Assembly (NCBI RefSeq): GCF_032716425.1
Contig: NZ_CP090419.1
Location: 3,469,001-3,533,000 of the forward strand
Length of the DNA stretch: 64,000 nt
Origin: Pseudoalteromonas sp. N1230-9
GTDB lineage: Bacteria > Pseudomonadota > Gammaproteobacteria > Enterobacterales > Alteromonadaceae
Direction: 5' to 3'
Below the pieces are notes generated by a model that worked only from the letters and a program-made list of their open reading frames with translations, had not been told where the DNA came from and ran no database searches. The stretch's first letter is position 1; every line of letters begins with the position of its first letter. Below are positions 45,761 through 54,798 of the stretch, piece by piece. A program made the position numbers and the translations under genes.

Positions 45761-47551
45761 TTACGCTTTTTTTGCAAGTTCAGCGTTAATATAAAGCTGA
45801 ATTTGCTCTTCAAGTACAGACATAGGAACCGAGCCATGACGCAAAATTTGATGATGGAACTCTCGCACATCAAAATCCTGCCCCAGTGCTTGTTCCGCTT
45901 CATGACGCAAGCGCTTAATTGTTAGCTCACCAATTTTGTAAGAGAGCGCCTGTGCTGGCCAAGAAATATAACGATCGGTTTCCGTTTTAACGTTATGTAA
46001 TGACAGTGCAGTATTTTCACTCATAAACTTCATAGCCCGCTCACGGCTCCAGCCATACATATGCATGCCAGTATCAACAACTAAACGTGCAGCTCGCCAC
46101 ATTTCGTAAGTTAGGCGACCAAAGTCACTGTAAGGGTCTTGGTAAAAGCCAGCTTCTATGCCTAAAAACTCAGAATAAAGTCCCCAACCTTCACCAAATG
46201 CCGACAAATATGCATTTCGACGATAGCTTGGTAATGACTCAAGCTCAGCATTGAGTGATATTTGTAAATGATGACCAGGCACAGCTTCATGGAGTGTTAA
46301 CGCTTCTAGTACATAGAGTGGACGTTTATCCAGTGCATACGTATTGACCCAATAGTAGCCGGCTTGATCATCACGACGCGAACCCGAGTATCGTCCGGTC
46401 GTATACTTAGGAGCAATACTTTCAGGCACTGGCGCAACGCCATAAGGCATTCTTGGTAAGGTATGGAATAACTTAGGCAATTGTGCATCCATTTTTTTCG
46501 CAATATAAGATGCTTCTTTCAATAATTCTTTTGGTGTTTTTGCATAAAACTGCGGATCGGTACGCAAGAAATGTACAAATTCAGCAAAACTACCTTCAAA
46601 GCCTACCTCTTTGATTATTTCATCCATTTCTGCACGAATACGCGCCACTTCCTTAAGGCCCAACTCATGGATTTCTTTTGGCGTCATATCAGTCGTGGTG
46701 TAGTACTTTGCACGGTTTTCGTAAAATGCTTTACCGTTTGGCGTACTAGAAATACCAATTTCAGTGCGTGCACCTGGTTGGTATTCATCATTAAAGAAGA
46801 TGAGATAATCTTTATAAGCAGGAATAACTTGCTGTTTAATAATTTTTTTTGCTTGCTGTTGTAAGTTCACGAATTTGCTATGACTCACACCAGCAGTATT
46901 TTTTAAAAATGGTTTGTAAAACTCAGACTGAGTGGCATCATCAACAATATAAGCAGTAATTGAATCTTGATACCCTTCTAAAACCGCCTTGGGCTGTGTT
47001 AACCCTACTTCAAGGCCTTTACGCATCCAACCAATGTTTTGTTCAAAAAAGCGTGGTATTTGCTGTAATTTTGCTAGATATAGCTCGTAATCACTTGCTT
47101 TTGTGTAGTCTGAGCTTGAAATCATAAACGACAAACTTGAGTGAAAACCATACTCAGATGTCAGTGGCATATAATGCGTATTAAAGACATATTCATCGAC
47201 ACTATTTTGTACTTGCCCACGTAAAATCGTTAAATTTATGCGATTTTCTTCCGACAGCTTATCGCGGTCAATTGCATCTAACTCAGCAAGTAATTCAGTA
47301 TTTTTTTGATATTTTTTCTCAAGAAATGAGGCTGAAAGGTTCTCTAATAAATAACCATCAACACCTTCGGCCTTACCATATGGGTTAATACTCGCTCGAT
47401 AATCAACAATGTGTTGCGCAACTTGAGTAAACTGCTGATCAGCATCCACTTTTGTTATTTGACATGCGCTTAAGGTACAGGCGAGTGCAACAGCAATCAG
47501 TGAATGATTTAATGTTCTAGATAGGGTTTGTCTCATGGGCTTCTTATTCAT
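45761..47551 (-). CDS. DUF885-family lipoprotein, probable metallopeptidase
   Basis: This 596-residue protein has a lipobox (TLSAC, Cys30), so it is likely an envelope lipoprotein. DUF885 members carry an M32-like zinc site, here HEAVPGHHLQISL with the HExxxxH-type histidines near residue 420. A long helical scaffold surrounds it. ATG at 47551 is chosen because the upstream frame has no ribosome-binding site; MRQTLS at 47536 is an alternative. It probably hydrolyses peptides in the periplasm. Confidence 0.85.
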   Translation of the reverse strand: MNKKPMRQTLSRTLNHSLIAVALACTLSACQITKVDADQQFTQVAQHIVDYRASINPYGKAEGVDGYLLENLSASFLEKKYQKNTELLAELDAIDRDKLSEENRINLTILRGQVQNSVDEYVFNTHYMPLTSEYGFHSSLSFMISSSDYTKASDYELYLAKLQQIPRFFEQNIGWMRKGLEVGLTQPKAVLEGYQDSITAYIVDDATQSEFYKPFLKNTAGVSHSKFVNLQQQAKKIIKQQVIPAYKDYLIFFNDEYQPGARTEIGISSTPNGKAFYENRAKYYTTTDMTPKEIHELGLKEVARIRAEMDEIIKEVGFEGSFAEFVHFLRTDPQFYAKTPKELLKEASYIAKKMDAQLPKLFHTLPRMPYGVAPVPESIAPKYTTGRYSGSRRDDQAGYYWVNTYALDKRPLYVLEALTLHEAVPGHHLQISLNAELESLPSYRRNAYLSAFGEGWGLYSEFLGIEAGFYQDPYSDFGRLTYEMWRAARLVVDTGMHMYGWSRERAMKFMSENTALSLHNVKTETDRYISWPAQALSYKIGELTIKRLRHEAEQALGQDFDVREFHHQILRHGSVPMSVLEEQIQLYINAELAKKA

Positions 47552-47887
47552 TTTAATCTTTATCGATAAAGTAGCGTAGCATGTGAAAAAACCCAAACAA
47601 ATGCGACCAAGCCCACCTAAAGTACGGTCAAATAAACACCATTGCAGAATCAACAATGTACAGTGTTTATACAGCTCTCAGTTACACTTGTTAAAGTTGC
47701 TGATAAAATCAACTAATGGACCCAAACGAAACAAATTTATGTTCCAAAGTTAGCGATTTTGCTTTTAAATAGACTCATTACAGATTACTGTAGACTAATA
47801 TACCCAAATTAATTGAACACAAATTATCAATATAATTTGCGGATTATTGCTTGGAAGCAAAAGAAACCTTACGGAGGAGATGATTTT
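47552..47887. other. Gene-free region upstream of the GGDEF gene
   Basis: Between the divergent DUF885 and GGDEF genes I see a good -10 box TATAAT (near 47831) and a small hairpin TTGCTTGGAAGCAA (near 47848-47861). A very strong ribosome-binding site GGAGGAG lies at 47873-47879. No c-di-GMP riboswitch core was recognised. The rest looks featureless. Confidence 0.5.
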
Positions 47888-47908
47888 ATGGTTGTTATGC
47901 GTATTTAG
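47888..47908 (+). other. Mini-ORF with strong ribosome-binding site before the GGDEF gene
   Basis: ATG at 47888, eight bases after GGAGGAG, opens a six-codon frame (MVVMRI) that ends in TAG at 47906-47908, just before the GGDEF starts. The large gene itself has no good ribosome-binding site, so translation may reach it by reinitiation. This is inferred from spacing only. Confidence 0.4.
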
Positions 47909-47919
47909 TGGTATTGAAA

Positions 47920-48924
47920 ATGATGTTCCATGATTCCATGGTAATTGCCCAAGAAAAAATGACGAAGGTGTGTATCTTTTTAGAACATCACGCATTACCG
48001 CCGTCGCCGCTAAATTACCAAGTAGTTTACACTTACGTCAGCCAAGTAAACCCTAAACTCAATGCCACTCTCGACCGTGCAATAGCCCAAAAAGTCTCTA
48101 TCGATTCAGTTTATATAGAACAGCTTTATTTTGATTTCATTGAGCAAGGCCACAAAATGAAAACGGCCATTGTTCGCAACGTTGACTCTGTTATTAATTC
48201 CTTATCTCGCGGCGCAAATAATAATGAACAACACATTGTTCGTTTTGCCGAGCATATAAATGATTGTGTTCATGCAATTGATGAGAACAACAAAGAACAA
48301 ACACGCCACGCGTTAAAAATGCTGAGCAAGCAATCTGAGCAACTACTTGCTCAACATCGTCAATTTAAACAAGAAATAGCCAAAGCCAAGTCGTTACAAG
48401 AGAAAACACAAAAACAGCTCACTCAATTACGTAAGCAACACATAACTGATCAGCAAACAGGTTTATACAAGCGTCATTATTTAAACCAACAGACACAGTT
48501 ATGGCTCGGCCAAAACAAAGCGATATGTGCAATTGCGATTCATATCGAAAACCTTGACCATTTTATTGATAATTATGGTGATGTCATTGGCGAGGTTATT
48601 TTGAATAAAGTCGCCAAGCAAGTACAAAAATATGTACTTGAAAGTGGTTTACCTGGCCGTACAGGCAAAGATGAATTTACTATCTTACTTGCCGACATAG
48701 AGCCTGAAACGGCCAATGTCATTGCTGAAAAAGTCCGTAATGGCGTTGAGAAGCTTCGTTTTGTTAGTTCAAAGAATGGCACTAAATTACCTCCAATCCA
48801 CTTAGCCCTTGGTATTGCCAAATATGAAAACGAGGGTGACTTTACCAATCTTGCCCGCAAAGCATCTCATGCAGCAGCGAAAGCTAAATCTCTGGGTCAA
48901 AGCAGTTTCATCGCAGGCCAGTAA
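47920..48924 (+). CDS. GGDEF-domain protein with degenerate active site
   Basis: This 334-residue cytoplasmic protein has a helical N-terminal part and a coiled coil (about 130-180, with EIAKAKSLQEKTQKQLTQLR). A C-terminal GGDEF domain follows. The signature reads TGKDEF instead of GGDEF, changing the second glycine, and the RxxD inhibitory site is missing, so cyclase activity is doubtful. It may instead act as a sensor or partner protein. The start is uncertain: GTG 47908, ATG 47920, 47923 and 47935 are possible, none with a good ribosome-binding site. Confidence 0.8.
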   Translation: MMFHDSMVIAQEKMTKVCIFLEHHALPPSPLNYQVVYTYVSQVNPKLNATLDRAIAQKVSIDSVYIEQLYFDFIEQGHKMKTAIVRNVDSVINSLSRGANNNEQHIVRFAEHINDCVHAIDENNKEQTRHALKMLSKQSEQLLAQHRQFKQEIAKAKSLQEKTQKQLTQLRKQHITDQQTGLYKRHYLNQQTQLWLGQNKAICAIAIHIENLDHFIDNYGDVIGEVILNKVAKQVQKYVLESGLPGRTGKDEFTILLADIEPETANVIAEKVRNGVEKLRFVSSKNGTKLPPIHLALGIAKYENEGDFTNLARKASHAAAKAKSLGQSSFIAGQ

Positions 48925-49038
48925 CCCTGCGCTTAATCATAAAAATAATCGCTAATCTGGTGATTTAGTTATAATCAAATTGCACCCTACAGCCACAATC
49001 AAGTACACTAGACTTTATTGCCACGATAGAGATTAATC

Positions 49039-49794
49039 ATGAACGAGAATCGAGAAAAGACCACGCATTTTGGCTATAAAACCGTTGCTGAAAACGATAA
49101 AGCATCCATGGTTGCAGATGTATTCCACTCAGTTGCAGCAAAATATGATGTAATGAATGATCTCATGTCGTTTGGTATTCATCGTTTATGGAAACGTCAA
49201 ACCATAGCAAGCTCAGGTGTTCGCAAGGGTCATCGCCTATTAGACCTAGCCGGTGGCACAGGTGATTTAACAGCTAAATTCAGCCAGCTTGTCGGTGATA
49301 CAGGACAAGTCGTTCTTGGTGATATTAACTCTTCAATGCTTAAAGTTGGCCGTGAAAAACTAAGAAACCTAGGCCACGTTGGCAATATTGAATATGTGCA
49401 AATGAATGCCGAAGCACTGCCATTCCCTGACAACAGCTTTGATTTAATCACTATCGCATTCGGCCTGCGTAATGTGACCGATAAAGATAAAGCACTACGT
49501 TCAATGTATAGAATTCTTAAGCCTGGTGGCCGTTTATTAGTACTTGAATTTTCAAAGCCTGAACAAGAAATTCTCAGCAAAGCTTACGACTTCTACTCGT
49601 TTAACATCCTACCTAAAATGGGCCAACTTGTTGCTAATGACAGCGAGTCATATCAATACCTTGCAGAATCTATTCGCATGCATCCAGATCAAGAAACACT
49701 CAAAGATATGATGGAAGACGCAGGCTTTGAACAAACGAGTTACCAAAACCTAACAGGCGGCATTGTCGCCCTGCACCGCGGCTTTAAATACTAA
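49039..49794 (+). CDS. ubiE: Ubiquinone/menaquinone biosynthesis C-methyltransferase
   Basis: UbiE C-methylates the ring in both ubiquinone and menaquinone synthesis with S-adenosylmethionine. The 251-residue protein has the SAM motif [15 protein letters not shown], the post-motif [20 protein letters not shown] and [12 protein letters not shown]. It has the normal length and N-terminus ([22 protein letters not shown]). It heads ubiE-ubiJ-ubiB-tatABC, the E. coli order. Confidence 0.97.
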   Translation: MNENREKTTHFGYKTVAENDKASMVADVFHSVAAKYDVMNDLMSFGIHRLWKRQTIASSGVRKGHRLLDLAGGTGDLTAKFSQLVGDTGQVVLGDINSSMLKVGREKLRNLGHVGNIEYVQMNAEALPFPDNSFDLITIAFGLRNVTDKDKALRSMYRILKPGGRLLVLEFSKPEQEILSKAYDFYSFNILPKMGQLVANDSESYQYLAESIRMHPDQETLKDMMEDAGFEQTSYQNLTGGIVALHRGFKY

Positions 49795-49805
49795 AAGGCA
49801 TAATT

Positions 49806-50411
49806 ATGTTAGCAAATGCTCTATTATCACTGGTAGAACGAGTTGTTAATCATGTCTTGCAGCTAGATACCTCTTTGAAAGATAGATTAGCTGCTATTGC
49901 CGATAAGCAATTGCTCATAGAGATCCGCGACTGGCAACAGCGCATTTTGTGCGTTTACAGCAACGAGCAAATGCATTTATACAGCACTGAGGAACTGAGT
50001 TTTGATTGTATGATCAGTGCTGATATAAATACACTTTTAGCACTCAAAAACCCCGCAATGCTGACTCAGCTAATTCGCCAAGATAAATTAGACTTACAGG
50101 GCGATTTAAATATAGCGCAAGGGTTCAGTAATGCGTTTGCAGAGCTTGATATTGATTGGCCAGAGCATTTCTCACGTTATATTGGCGACGCGCCTGCTCA
50201 ACAACTATGGCTTTCATTACAAACGCTCAAAACACGTGGCGTGCAAATAAAAAGCAAACTTGAAAAAACACTCACAACGTTATGCCAAGATGAGCTAGCC
50301 GTTACAATCCACCCGCTTGAATTAGCAGAGTTTAAACAACAAAACCGTCAATTAAAAAGCCAAGTATCTCAACTGGAGATGCGAGTCAATGCGCTATTGA
50401 AATCATGCTAG
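49806..50411 (+). CDS. ubiJ: Ubiquinone biosynthesis accessory factor UbiJ
   Basis: UbiJ is part of the soluble Ubi complex that handles hydrophobic ubiquinone precursors. The 201-residue protein has an SCP2-type lipid-binding domain (about 20-120, with LIRQDKLDLQGDLNIAQGFS) and a C-terminal coiled coil (LAEFKQQNRQLKSQVSQLEM). It lies 11 bp after ubiE and 17 bp before ubiB. Confidence 0.92.
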   Translation: MLANALLSLVERVVNHVLQLDTSLKDRLAAIADKQLLIEIRDWQQRILCVYSNEQMHLYSTEELSFDCMISADINTLLALKNPAMLTQLIRQDKLDLQGDLNIAQGFSNAFAELDIDWPEHFSRYIGDAPAQQLWLSLQTLKTRGVQIKSKLEKTLTTLCQDELAVTIHPLELAEFKQQNRQLKSQVSQLEMRVNALLKSC

Positions 50412-50428
50412 TTTGCTAAGGATATTGT

Positions 50429-52030
50429 GTGTCTACTACACGTCTATATTTCATCACTAAAACATTACTTTGCTACGGCCTTGATGAGCTCATCCCACAA
50501 AAAAAAGTACCTTGGTTTGCCAAACTTGCCCGCGGTAGTTTATTTTGGTTGCGTAACCAACATAAAGATAAACCTGCAGGGATGCGTTTGCGTTTAGCCT
50601 TGCAAAAACTCGGCCCTGTATGGATTAAGTTTGGACAAATGCTTTCAACCCGTCGTGATTTACTCCCTCACGATGTCGCTCTAGAATTAGCGTTATTACA
50701 AGATCAAGTCGAACCATTTGAAGGTGAGCTTGCTCAACAGCTGATTGAAAAAGCACTTGGTATTGACGATATTAGCGAATTATTTAGCGATTTCTCGCAA
50801 ACACCACTGGCATCCGCTTCCATTGCACAAGTACATACTGCCACCTTAATTGATGAGCAAGGTGCACCACAAGATGTGGTGATCAAAGTGATCCGTCCTA
50901 ACATCAAAGAGCAAATTGATGCCGACTTAATGCTCATGCAAAAAGTAGCAAGGCTGGTTGCCAAGCTACTAAAAGAAGCAAAACGCTTACGTCCAATAGA
51001 AGTCGTAAACGAATACAGAAAAACACTGCTTGATGAACTTGATTTAATGCGTGAAGGTGCAAATGCGATTCAGCTGCGCCGTAATTTCGAAGAATCTGAC
51101 TCACTCTATATTCCTTTTGTTTACAGTGACTATAGTCGCAGTAATGTGCTGGTTATGGAACGCATATATGGTATTCCTGTATCTGATACAGAGGCACTAC
51201 TTGCACAAAATACCAATATGAAATTACTCGCTGAGCGAGGCGTTGAAGTATTTTTTACACAAGTGTTCCGTGACAGTTTTTTCCATGCAGATATGCACCC
51301 AGGTAATATTTTTGTCTCGCGAGAAAACCCGCACAATCCGCAGTATATTGGCATTGACTGCGGTATCGTGGGCACTTTAAACCGTGAAGATAAACGCTAT
51401 CTTGCAGAAAACTTTATCGCCTTTTTTAACCGTGATTACCGCCAAGTTGCACAGCTGCATGTTGATTCAGGCTGGGTGCCCGCCGATACCTGTATTGAAG
51501 AATTTGAGTTTGCTATTCGCACTGTATGTGAGCCTATTTTTAATAAACCACTGGCTGAAATTTCATTTGGCCATGTGTTGGTCAATTTGTTCAACACAGC
51601 TCGTCGCTTTAATATGCAGGTTCAACCACAATTAGTGTTACTGCAAAAAACCCTGTTGTATGTTGAGGGACTTGGTAGACAACTTTATCCTCAACTCGAT
51701 TTGTGGAAAACCGCTAAACCATTTTTAGAAGACTGGGTCAAAGAACAAGTGGGCCCGCTGGCTGTCATGAAAAAAATGTACGCAAACCTACCATTTTGGG
51801 CTGAAAAAATGCCCGAATTACCAGATTTAATCTATCAAAACTTAAAGCGTCATCAACAACCTGTACAGTTGCCGCCACAGCCCTCGCCAAAACCTTTACT
51901 TTTAAGTATTTTTGCGGGTAGTTGCTTTATTGTATCAGGCCTGTGTTATTTGCAGGATGACCTCATTGCTGCGGGTATCACAACAGCGCTTGCAGTTGTT
52001 GGTTTTGCTGCTGCATGGCGAAGCGCATAA
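50429..52030 (+). CDS. ubiB: Ubiquinone biosynthesis regulatory protein kinase UbiB
   Basis: UbiB is an atypical (ADCK/ABC1) kinase-like ATPase needed for ubiquinone synthesis. The 533-residue protein has the KxGQ motif ([17 protein letters not shown]), the alanine-rich loop [19 protein letters not shown] with the lysine, and DMHPGNIF with the catalytic region. Two C-terminal membrane helices anchor it. The start is GTG with AAGGA seven bases before it. Confidence 0.96.
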   Translation: MSTTRLYFITKTLLCYGLDELIPQKKVPWFAKLARGSLFWLRNQHKDKPAGMRLRLALQKLGPVWIKFGQMLSTRRDLLPHDVALELALLQDQVEPFEGELAQQLIEKALGIDDISELFSDFSQTPLASASIAQVHTATLIDEQGAPQDVVIKVIRPNIKEQIDADLMLMQKVARLVAKLLKEAKRLRPIEVVNEYRKTLLDELDLMREGANAIQLRRNFEESDSLYIPFVYSDYSRSNVLVMERIYGIPVSDTEALLAQNTNMKLLAERGVEVFFTQVFRDSFFHADMHPGNIFVSRENPHNPQYIGIDCGIVGTLNREDKRYLAENFIAFFNRDYRQVAQLHVDSGWVPADTCIEEFEFAIRTVCEPIFNKPLAEISFGHVLVNLFNTARRFNMQVQPQLVLLQKTLLYVEGLGRQLYPQLDLWKTAKPFLEDWVKEQVGPLAVMKKMYANLPFWAEKMPELPDLIYQNLKRHQQPVQLPPQPSPKPLLLSIFAGSCFIVSGLCYLQDDLIAAGITTALAVVGFAAAWRSA

Positions 52031-52108
52031 ACTAAGTGCTATTTATGTTTTGGCGAGTATAATCTAAACAAGTAAATTCATTAAATTTGACAATAATTGG
52101 AGTAACCC

Positions 52109-52348
52109 ATGGGTTTTGGTGGTATCAGTATTTGGCAATTAATCATCATCTTAGCAATCATCGTTTTGTTATTTGGCACAAAAAAATTACGTGGCATCGG
52201 CGGTGATTTAGGCAGTGCTGTTAAAGGCTTTAAAAAAGCAGTATCTGATGATGAACAAGCAAATTCAAAAAGCGAAAAAATAGAGCAAGCGTCTAATACG
52301 CAAAACAAAGAAACCACAGAGAAAAGCAAAGACGACCATAAGGTTTAA
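52109..52348 (+). CDS. tatA: Sec-independent protein translocase subunit TatA
   Basis: This 79-residue protein has one N-terminal membrane helix ([21 protein letters not shown]), the [10 protein letters not shown] hinge and an amphipathic helix ([15 protein letters not shown]). A charged tail follows. TatA oligomers form the passage for folded proteins. It starts tatABC directly after ubiB. Confidence 0.95.
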   Translation: MGFGGISIWQLIIILAIIVLLFGTKKLRGIGGDLGSAVKGFKKAVSDDEQANSKSEKIEQASNTQNKETTEKSKDDHKV

Positions 52349-52353
52349 TCAGC

Positions 52354-52686
52354 ATGGGGATGTGGGAACTCGTTGTTGTAATGATAGTAGGTCTAATTGT
52401 TTTAGGGCCTGAGCGTTTGCCTGTGGCGATTCGTACGGTAAACCGCTGGATAAAAACACTAAAGTCAGTGGCTAACTCAGTCAAAGCTGAAGTGAATGAA
52501 GAGCTTCGTATCCATGAACTTCATGAAGACTTAAAAAAAGCAGAGCAACAAAACCTACAGGAGCTTTCTCCTGAATTGAAAAGCTCAGTGGACGAGCTGC
52601 AAAAAGCAGCCCAATCAGTAACTCACAGTTACAAGAAACGTGCACCCGAACAAGTAGAAACGAAGAATAATGATGAAAAAAAGTGA
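52354..52686 (+). CDS. tatB: Sec-independent protein translocase subunit TatB
   Basis: TatB pairs with TatC to recognise twin-arginine signals. The 110-residue protein has one membrane helix (ELVVVMIVGLIVLGPERLPV), with the conserved Glu at the start and LGPERLP hinge, then a long amphipathic and charged tail. The N-terminus is a few residues shorter than in E. coli. It lies 5 bp after tatA. Confidence 0.94.
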   Translation: MGMWELVVVMIVGLIVLGPERLPVAIRTVNRWIKTLKSVANSVKAEVNEELRIHELHEDLKKAEQQNLQELSPELKSSVDELQKAAQSVTHSYKKRAPEQVETKNNDEKK

Positions 52687-52736
52687 ATTTAATTTCTGCT
52701 TTTATGGTCAATGATAATGAAGATGAATAATAAACT

Positions 52737-53477
52737 ATGACCGAGCAAGCTCACACAGGCTTTGTTGGCCACTTAATTGAGTTACGAAATCGACTCATGA
52801 AAGCGTTGTTAAGCATTTTACTAATATTTATCGGCTTGGTGTATTTTGCCAACGATATTTATAGCTTTGTTGCAGCGCCATTAATCGCAAATTTGCCTAG
52901 CACAGCCACCATGATCGCAACGGATGTAACAGCACCGTTTTTTGCTCCGTTTAAACTCACTTTATTTGTCGCCTTGTTTGCTGCTATTCCAATGATATTG
53001 CATCAAGTTTGGAGTTTTATAGCACCGGGCTTATATCAACATGAAAAGCGTATGCTCATGCCTATTCTAGCATCTAGCATTTTGCTATTTTATAGTGGAA
53101 TCGCATTTTGCTACTTTGTAGTGTTGCCTATTATTTTAGGATTTTTCACTAGCACGGGCCCTGATATGATGACATTAGCGCCTGACATTAGTAGCTATTT
53201 AGGCTTTGCTTTAAAACTGTTTTTTGCATTCGGCATTGCGTTTGAAATACCTGTGGCTATTATGCTGTTATGTTGGAGTGGCGCAACAACAACAAAAAGT
53301 TTAAAAGAAAAACGACCTTATATTGTGGTAGGTGTATTCGTGATTGCCATGTTTTTAACACCGCCTGACGTACTGTCACAAACATTACTAGCATTACCTA
53401 TGCTGCTATTATTCGAACTAGGCTTAATTTTGGCTGCATTTTACACTGCCAAGCCTCAACAGGAATCAGAGGAATAA
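52737..53477 (+). CDS. tatC: Sec-independent protein translocase subunit TatC
   Basis: TatC is the six-helix core receptor of the Tat pathway. The 246-residue protein has the N-terminal HLIELRNRLMKAL motif, the FxxPFF-like TAPFFAPFK loop and the conserved KRPYIVVGVFVIAMFLTPPD segment. The chosen start gives the family N-terminus. It is followed 1 bp later by an exported protein of unknown role, before tatD. Confidence 0.96.
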   Translation: MTEQAHTGFVGHLIELRNRLMKALLSILLIFIGLVYFANDIYSFVAAPLIANLPSTATMIATDVTAPFFAPFKLTLFVALFAAIPMILHQVWSFIAPGLYQHEKRMLMPILASSILLFYSGIAFCYFVVLPIILGFFTSTGPDMMTLAPDISSYLGFALKLFFAFGIAFEIPVAIMLLCWSGATTTKSLKEKRPYIVVGVFVIAMFLTPPDVLSQTLLALPMLLLFELGLILAAFYTAKPQQESEE

Positions 53478-53478
53478 A

Positions 53479-54015
53479 ATGAAAAAACAACTCATTCCCA
53501 TCGTTGCACTATTAACGATTACTGGCACTGCACACGCTAACGAAGTAAATATCCAAGCACTTCAAGCCTGTACTTTCGTTGAAAATGATTTTAATCGCTT
53601 ACTTTGCTACGACAACATCATGGCAGGTAAATCACTAACAAAGCCTGTAGCCAAAAAACAGCTAGAAAAACCTGTCGCAACCAGCTCTTCTGCTACGGAT
53701 ACTAAAGCGGTTGTAGCGGCAGCACCTACTCAACAACCTATCCAAGCGAAAAATGACAGCTTTGGTTTAGAGCACAAAGAAGTCACAAAGGTCAACGATG
53801 ACGAAATCAGCGCGGTCGTTAAAAGTGTTGAACAAGCTGCTTATGGTGAACTCATTATTGAGCTTGATAACGGTCAGCAATGGCGTCAAGTAGGCTCTGA
53901 TCGTATGCGCTTAAAAGCAAATGACACAGTGATAATTGAACGTGGTGTTTTCAACTCTTTCTTATTGAAAATCAAAGGTCAAAATCGCTCTATTCGCGTA
54001 AAACGTACCAACTAA
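53479..54015 (+). CDS. Secreted protein of unknown function between tatC and tatD
   Basis: This 178-residue protein has a Sec signal peptide (MKKQLIPIVALLTITGTAHA). A short motif with two cysteines follows (ACTFVENDFNRLLCYDNIM), probably a disulfide, then a low-complexity Lys/Ala/Pro linker (about 50-95). The small C-terminal beta domain contains ELIIELDNGQQWRQVGSDRM and ends RSIRVKRTN. The C..RL.CYD motif recurs in several exported gammaproteobacterial proteins, but I cannot name a function. It starts one base after tatC and overlaps tatD by one base (TAATG). Confidence 0.85.
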   Translation: MKKQLIPIVALLTITGTAHANEVNIQALQACTFVENDFNRLLCYDNIMAGKSLTKPVAKKQLEKPVATSSSATDTKAVVAAAPTQQPIQAKNDSFGLEHKEVTKVNDDEISAVVKSVEQAAYGELIIELDNGQQWRQVGSDRMRLKANDTVIIERGVFNSFLLKIKGQNRSIRVKRTN

Positions 54016-54797
54016 TGACTATTGAGCTTGTTGATGCTGGCGTCAACTTAAGCAATCATCAATTTGATGAGCATCATGATGAAGTGTTACAACGTGCAGC
54101 TCAAGCCGGAGTGAAACAGATGCTATTGATTGGCTGCGATATACAGAGCAGCCAAGCATCATTACAACTTGCAAAACGCCACTCCCTGCTGTGCACCTCA
54201 GGTATTCATCCCCATGATGCAAAAACGGCTGATATATCTTTAGAACAGCAACTGACCTTACTAGCAAGTCACCCAGAAGTCGTTGCCATTGGCGAGTGTG
54301 GACTCGATTATAACCGTGACTTTTCACCACGCGATGTACAACGTGCCGTATTAAGAAGACAACTCGCTCTTGCTGAAACACTTAATATGCCTGTCTATTT
54401 ACACGAGCGCGATGCGAGCAACGATATGCTCGCAATACTCAATGAGTATAATGTAAAAGGAGTGCTTCACTGCTTTACGGGTGATGAGCTTGCACTTCAA
54501 CGTTACTTAGAGAAAGGTCTTTATATAGGCGTTACTGGCTGGGTGTGTGATGAGCGCAGAGGAGAGCAATTACAGTCATTAATACCAAGCATACCACTAG
54601 AGCGTTTATTAATTGAAACAGACGCGCCTTTTTTACTTCCAAGAACAATAAAACCGAAACCAAAATCGCGTCGTAATGAACCCAGTTATTTAACCTATGT
54701 TTGTCAGCAAATTGCTGATTTAAAAGGCTGCGAATTTACTGAGGTGGCAAAACAAACTACACTCAACTTTCAGCAATTATTTTCCGTTAGGGGATAA
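54015..54797 (+). CDS. tatD: TatD-family metal-dependent hydrolase (DNase)
   Basis: This 260-residue TIM-barrel amidohydrolase has metal-ligand motifs: SGIHPHDAK, IGECGLDYNRDF, VLHCFTG and ETDAPFLLPR. The usual first metal motif DxHxH is replaced here by DAGVNLSNHQF near the N-terminus, as in other TatD proteins (DIGVNLT). TatD proteins are 3'-5' DNases and are not needed for Tat export despite the name. Its ATG overlaps the preceding stop. Confidence 0.95.
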   Translation: MTIELVDAGVNLSNHQFDEHHDEVLQRAAQAGVKQMLLIGCDIQSSQASLQLAKRHSLLCTSGIHPHDAKTADISLEQQLTLLASHPEVVAIGECGLDYNRDFSPRDVQRAVLRRQLALAETLNMPVYLHERDASNDMLAILNEYNVKGVLHCFTGDELALQRYLEKGLYIGVTGWVCDERRGEQLQSLIPSIPLERLLIETDAPFLLPRTIKPKPKSRRNEPSYLTYVCQQIADLKGCEFTEVAKQTTLNFQQLFSVRG

Positions 54798-54798
54798 A

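Noticed and set aside
47790..47880. c-di-GMP riboswitch before the GGDEF gene
   Set aside because: Neither the GEMM-type conserved core nor its paired stems could be found; only a small TTGCTT/AAGCAA hairpin is present.
47873..47935. Possible frameshift that would join GGAGGAG-ATG to the GGDEF frame
   Set aside because: Three different frames are involved and the upstream codons show no homology-like protein. A mini-ORF with reinitiation explains it without assuming an error, though resequencing could decide.
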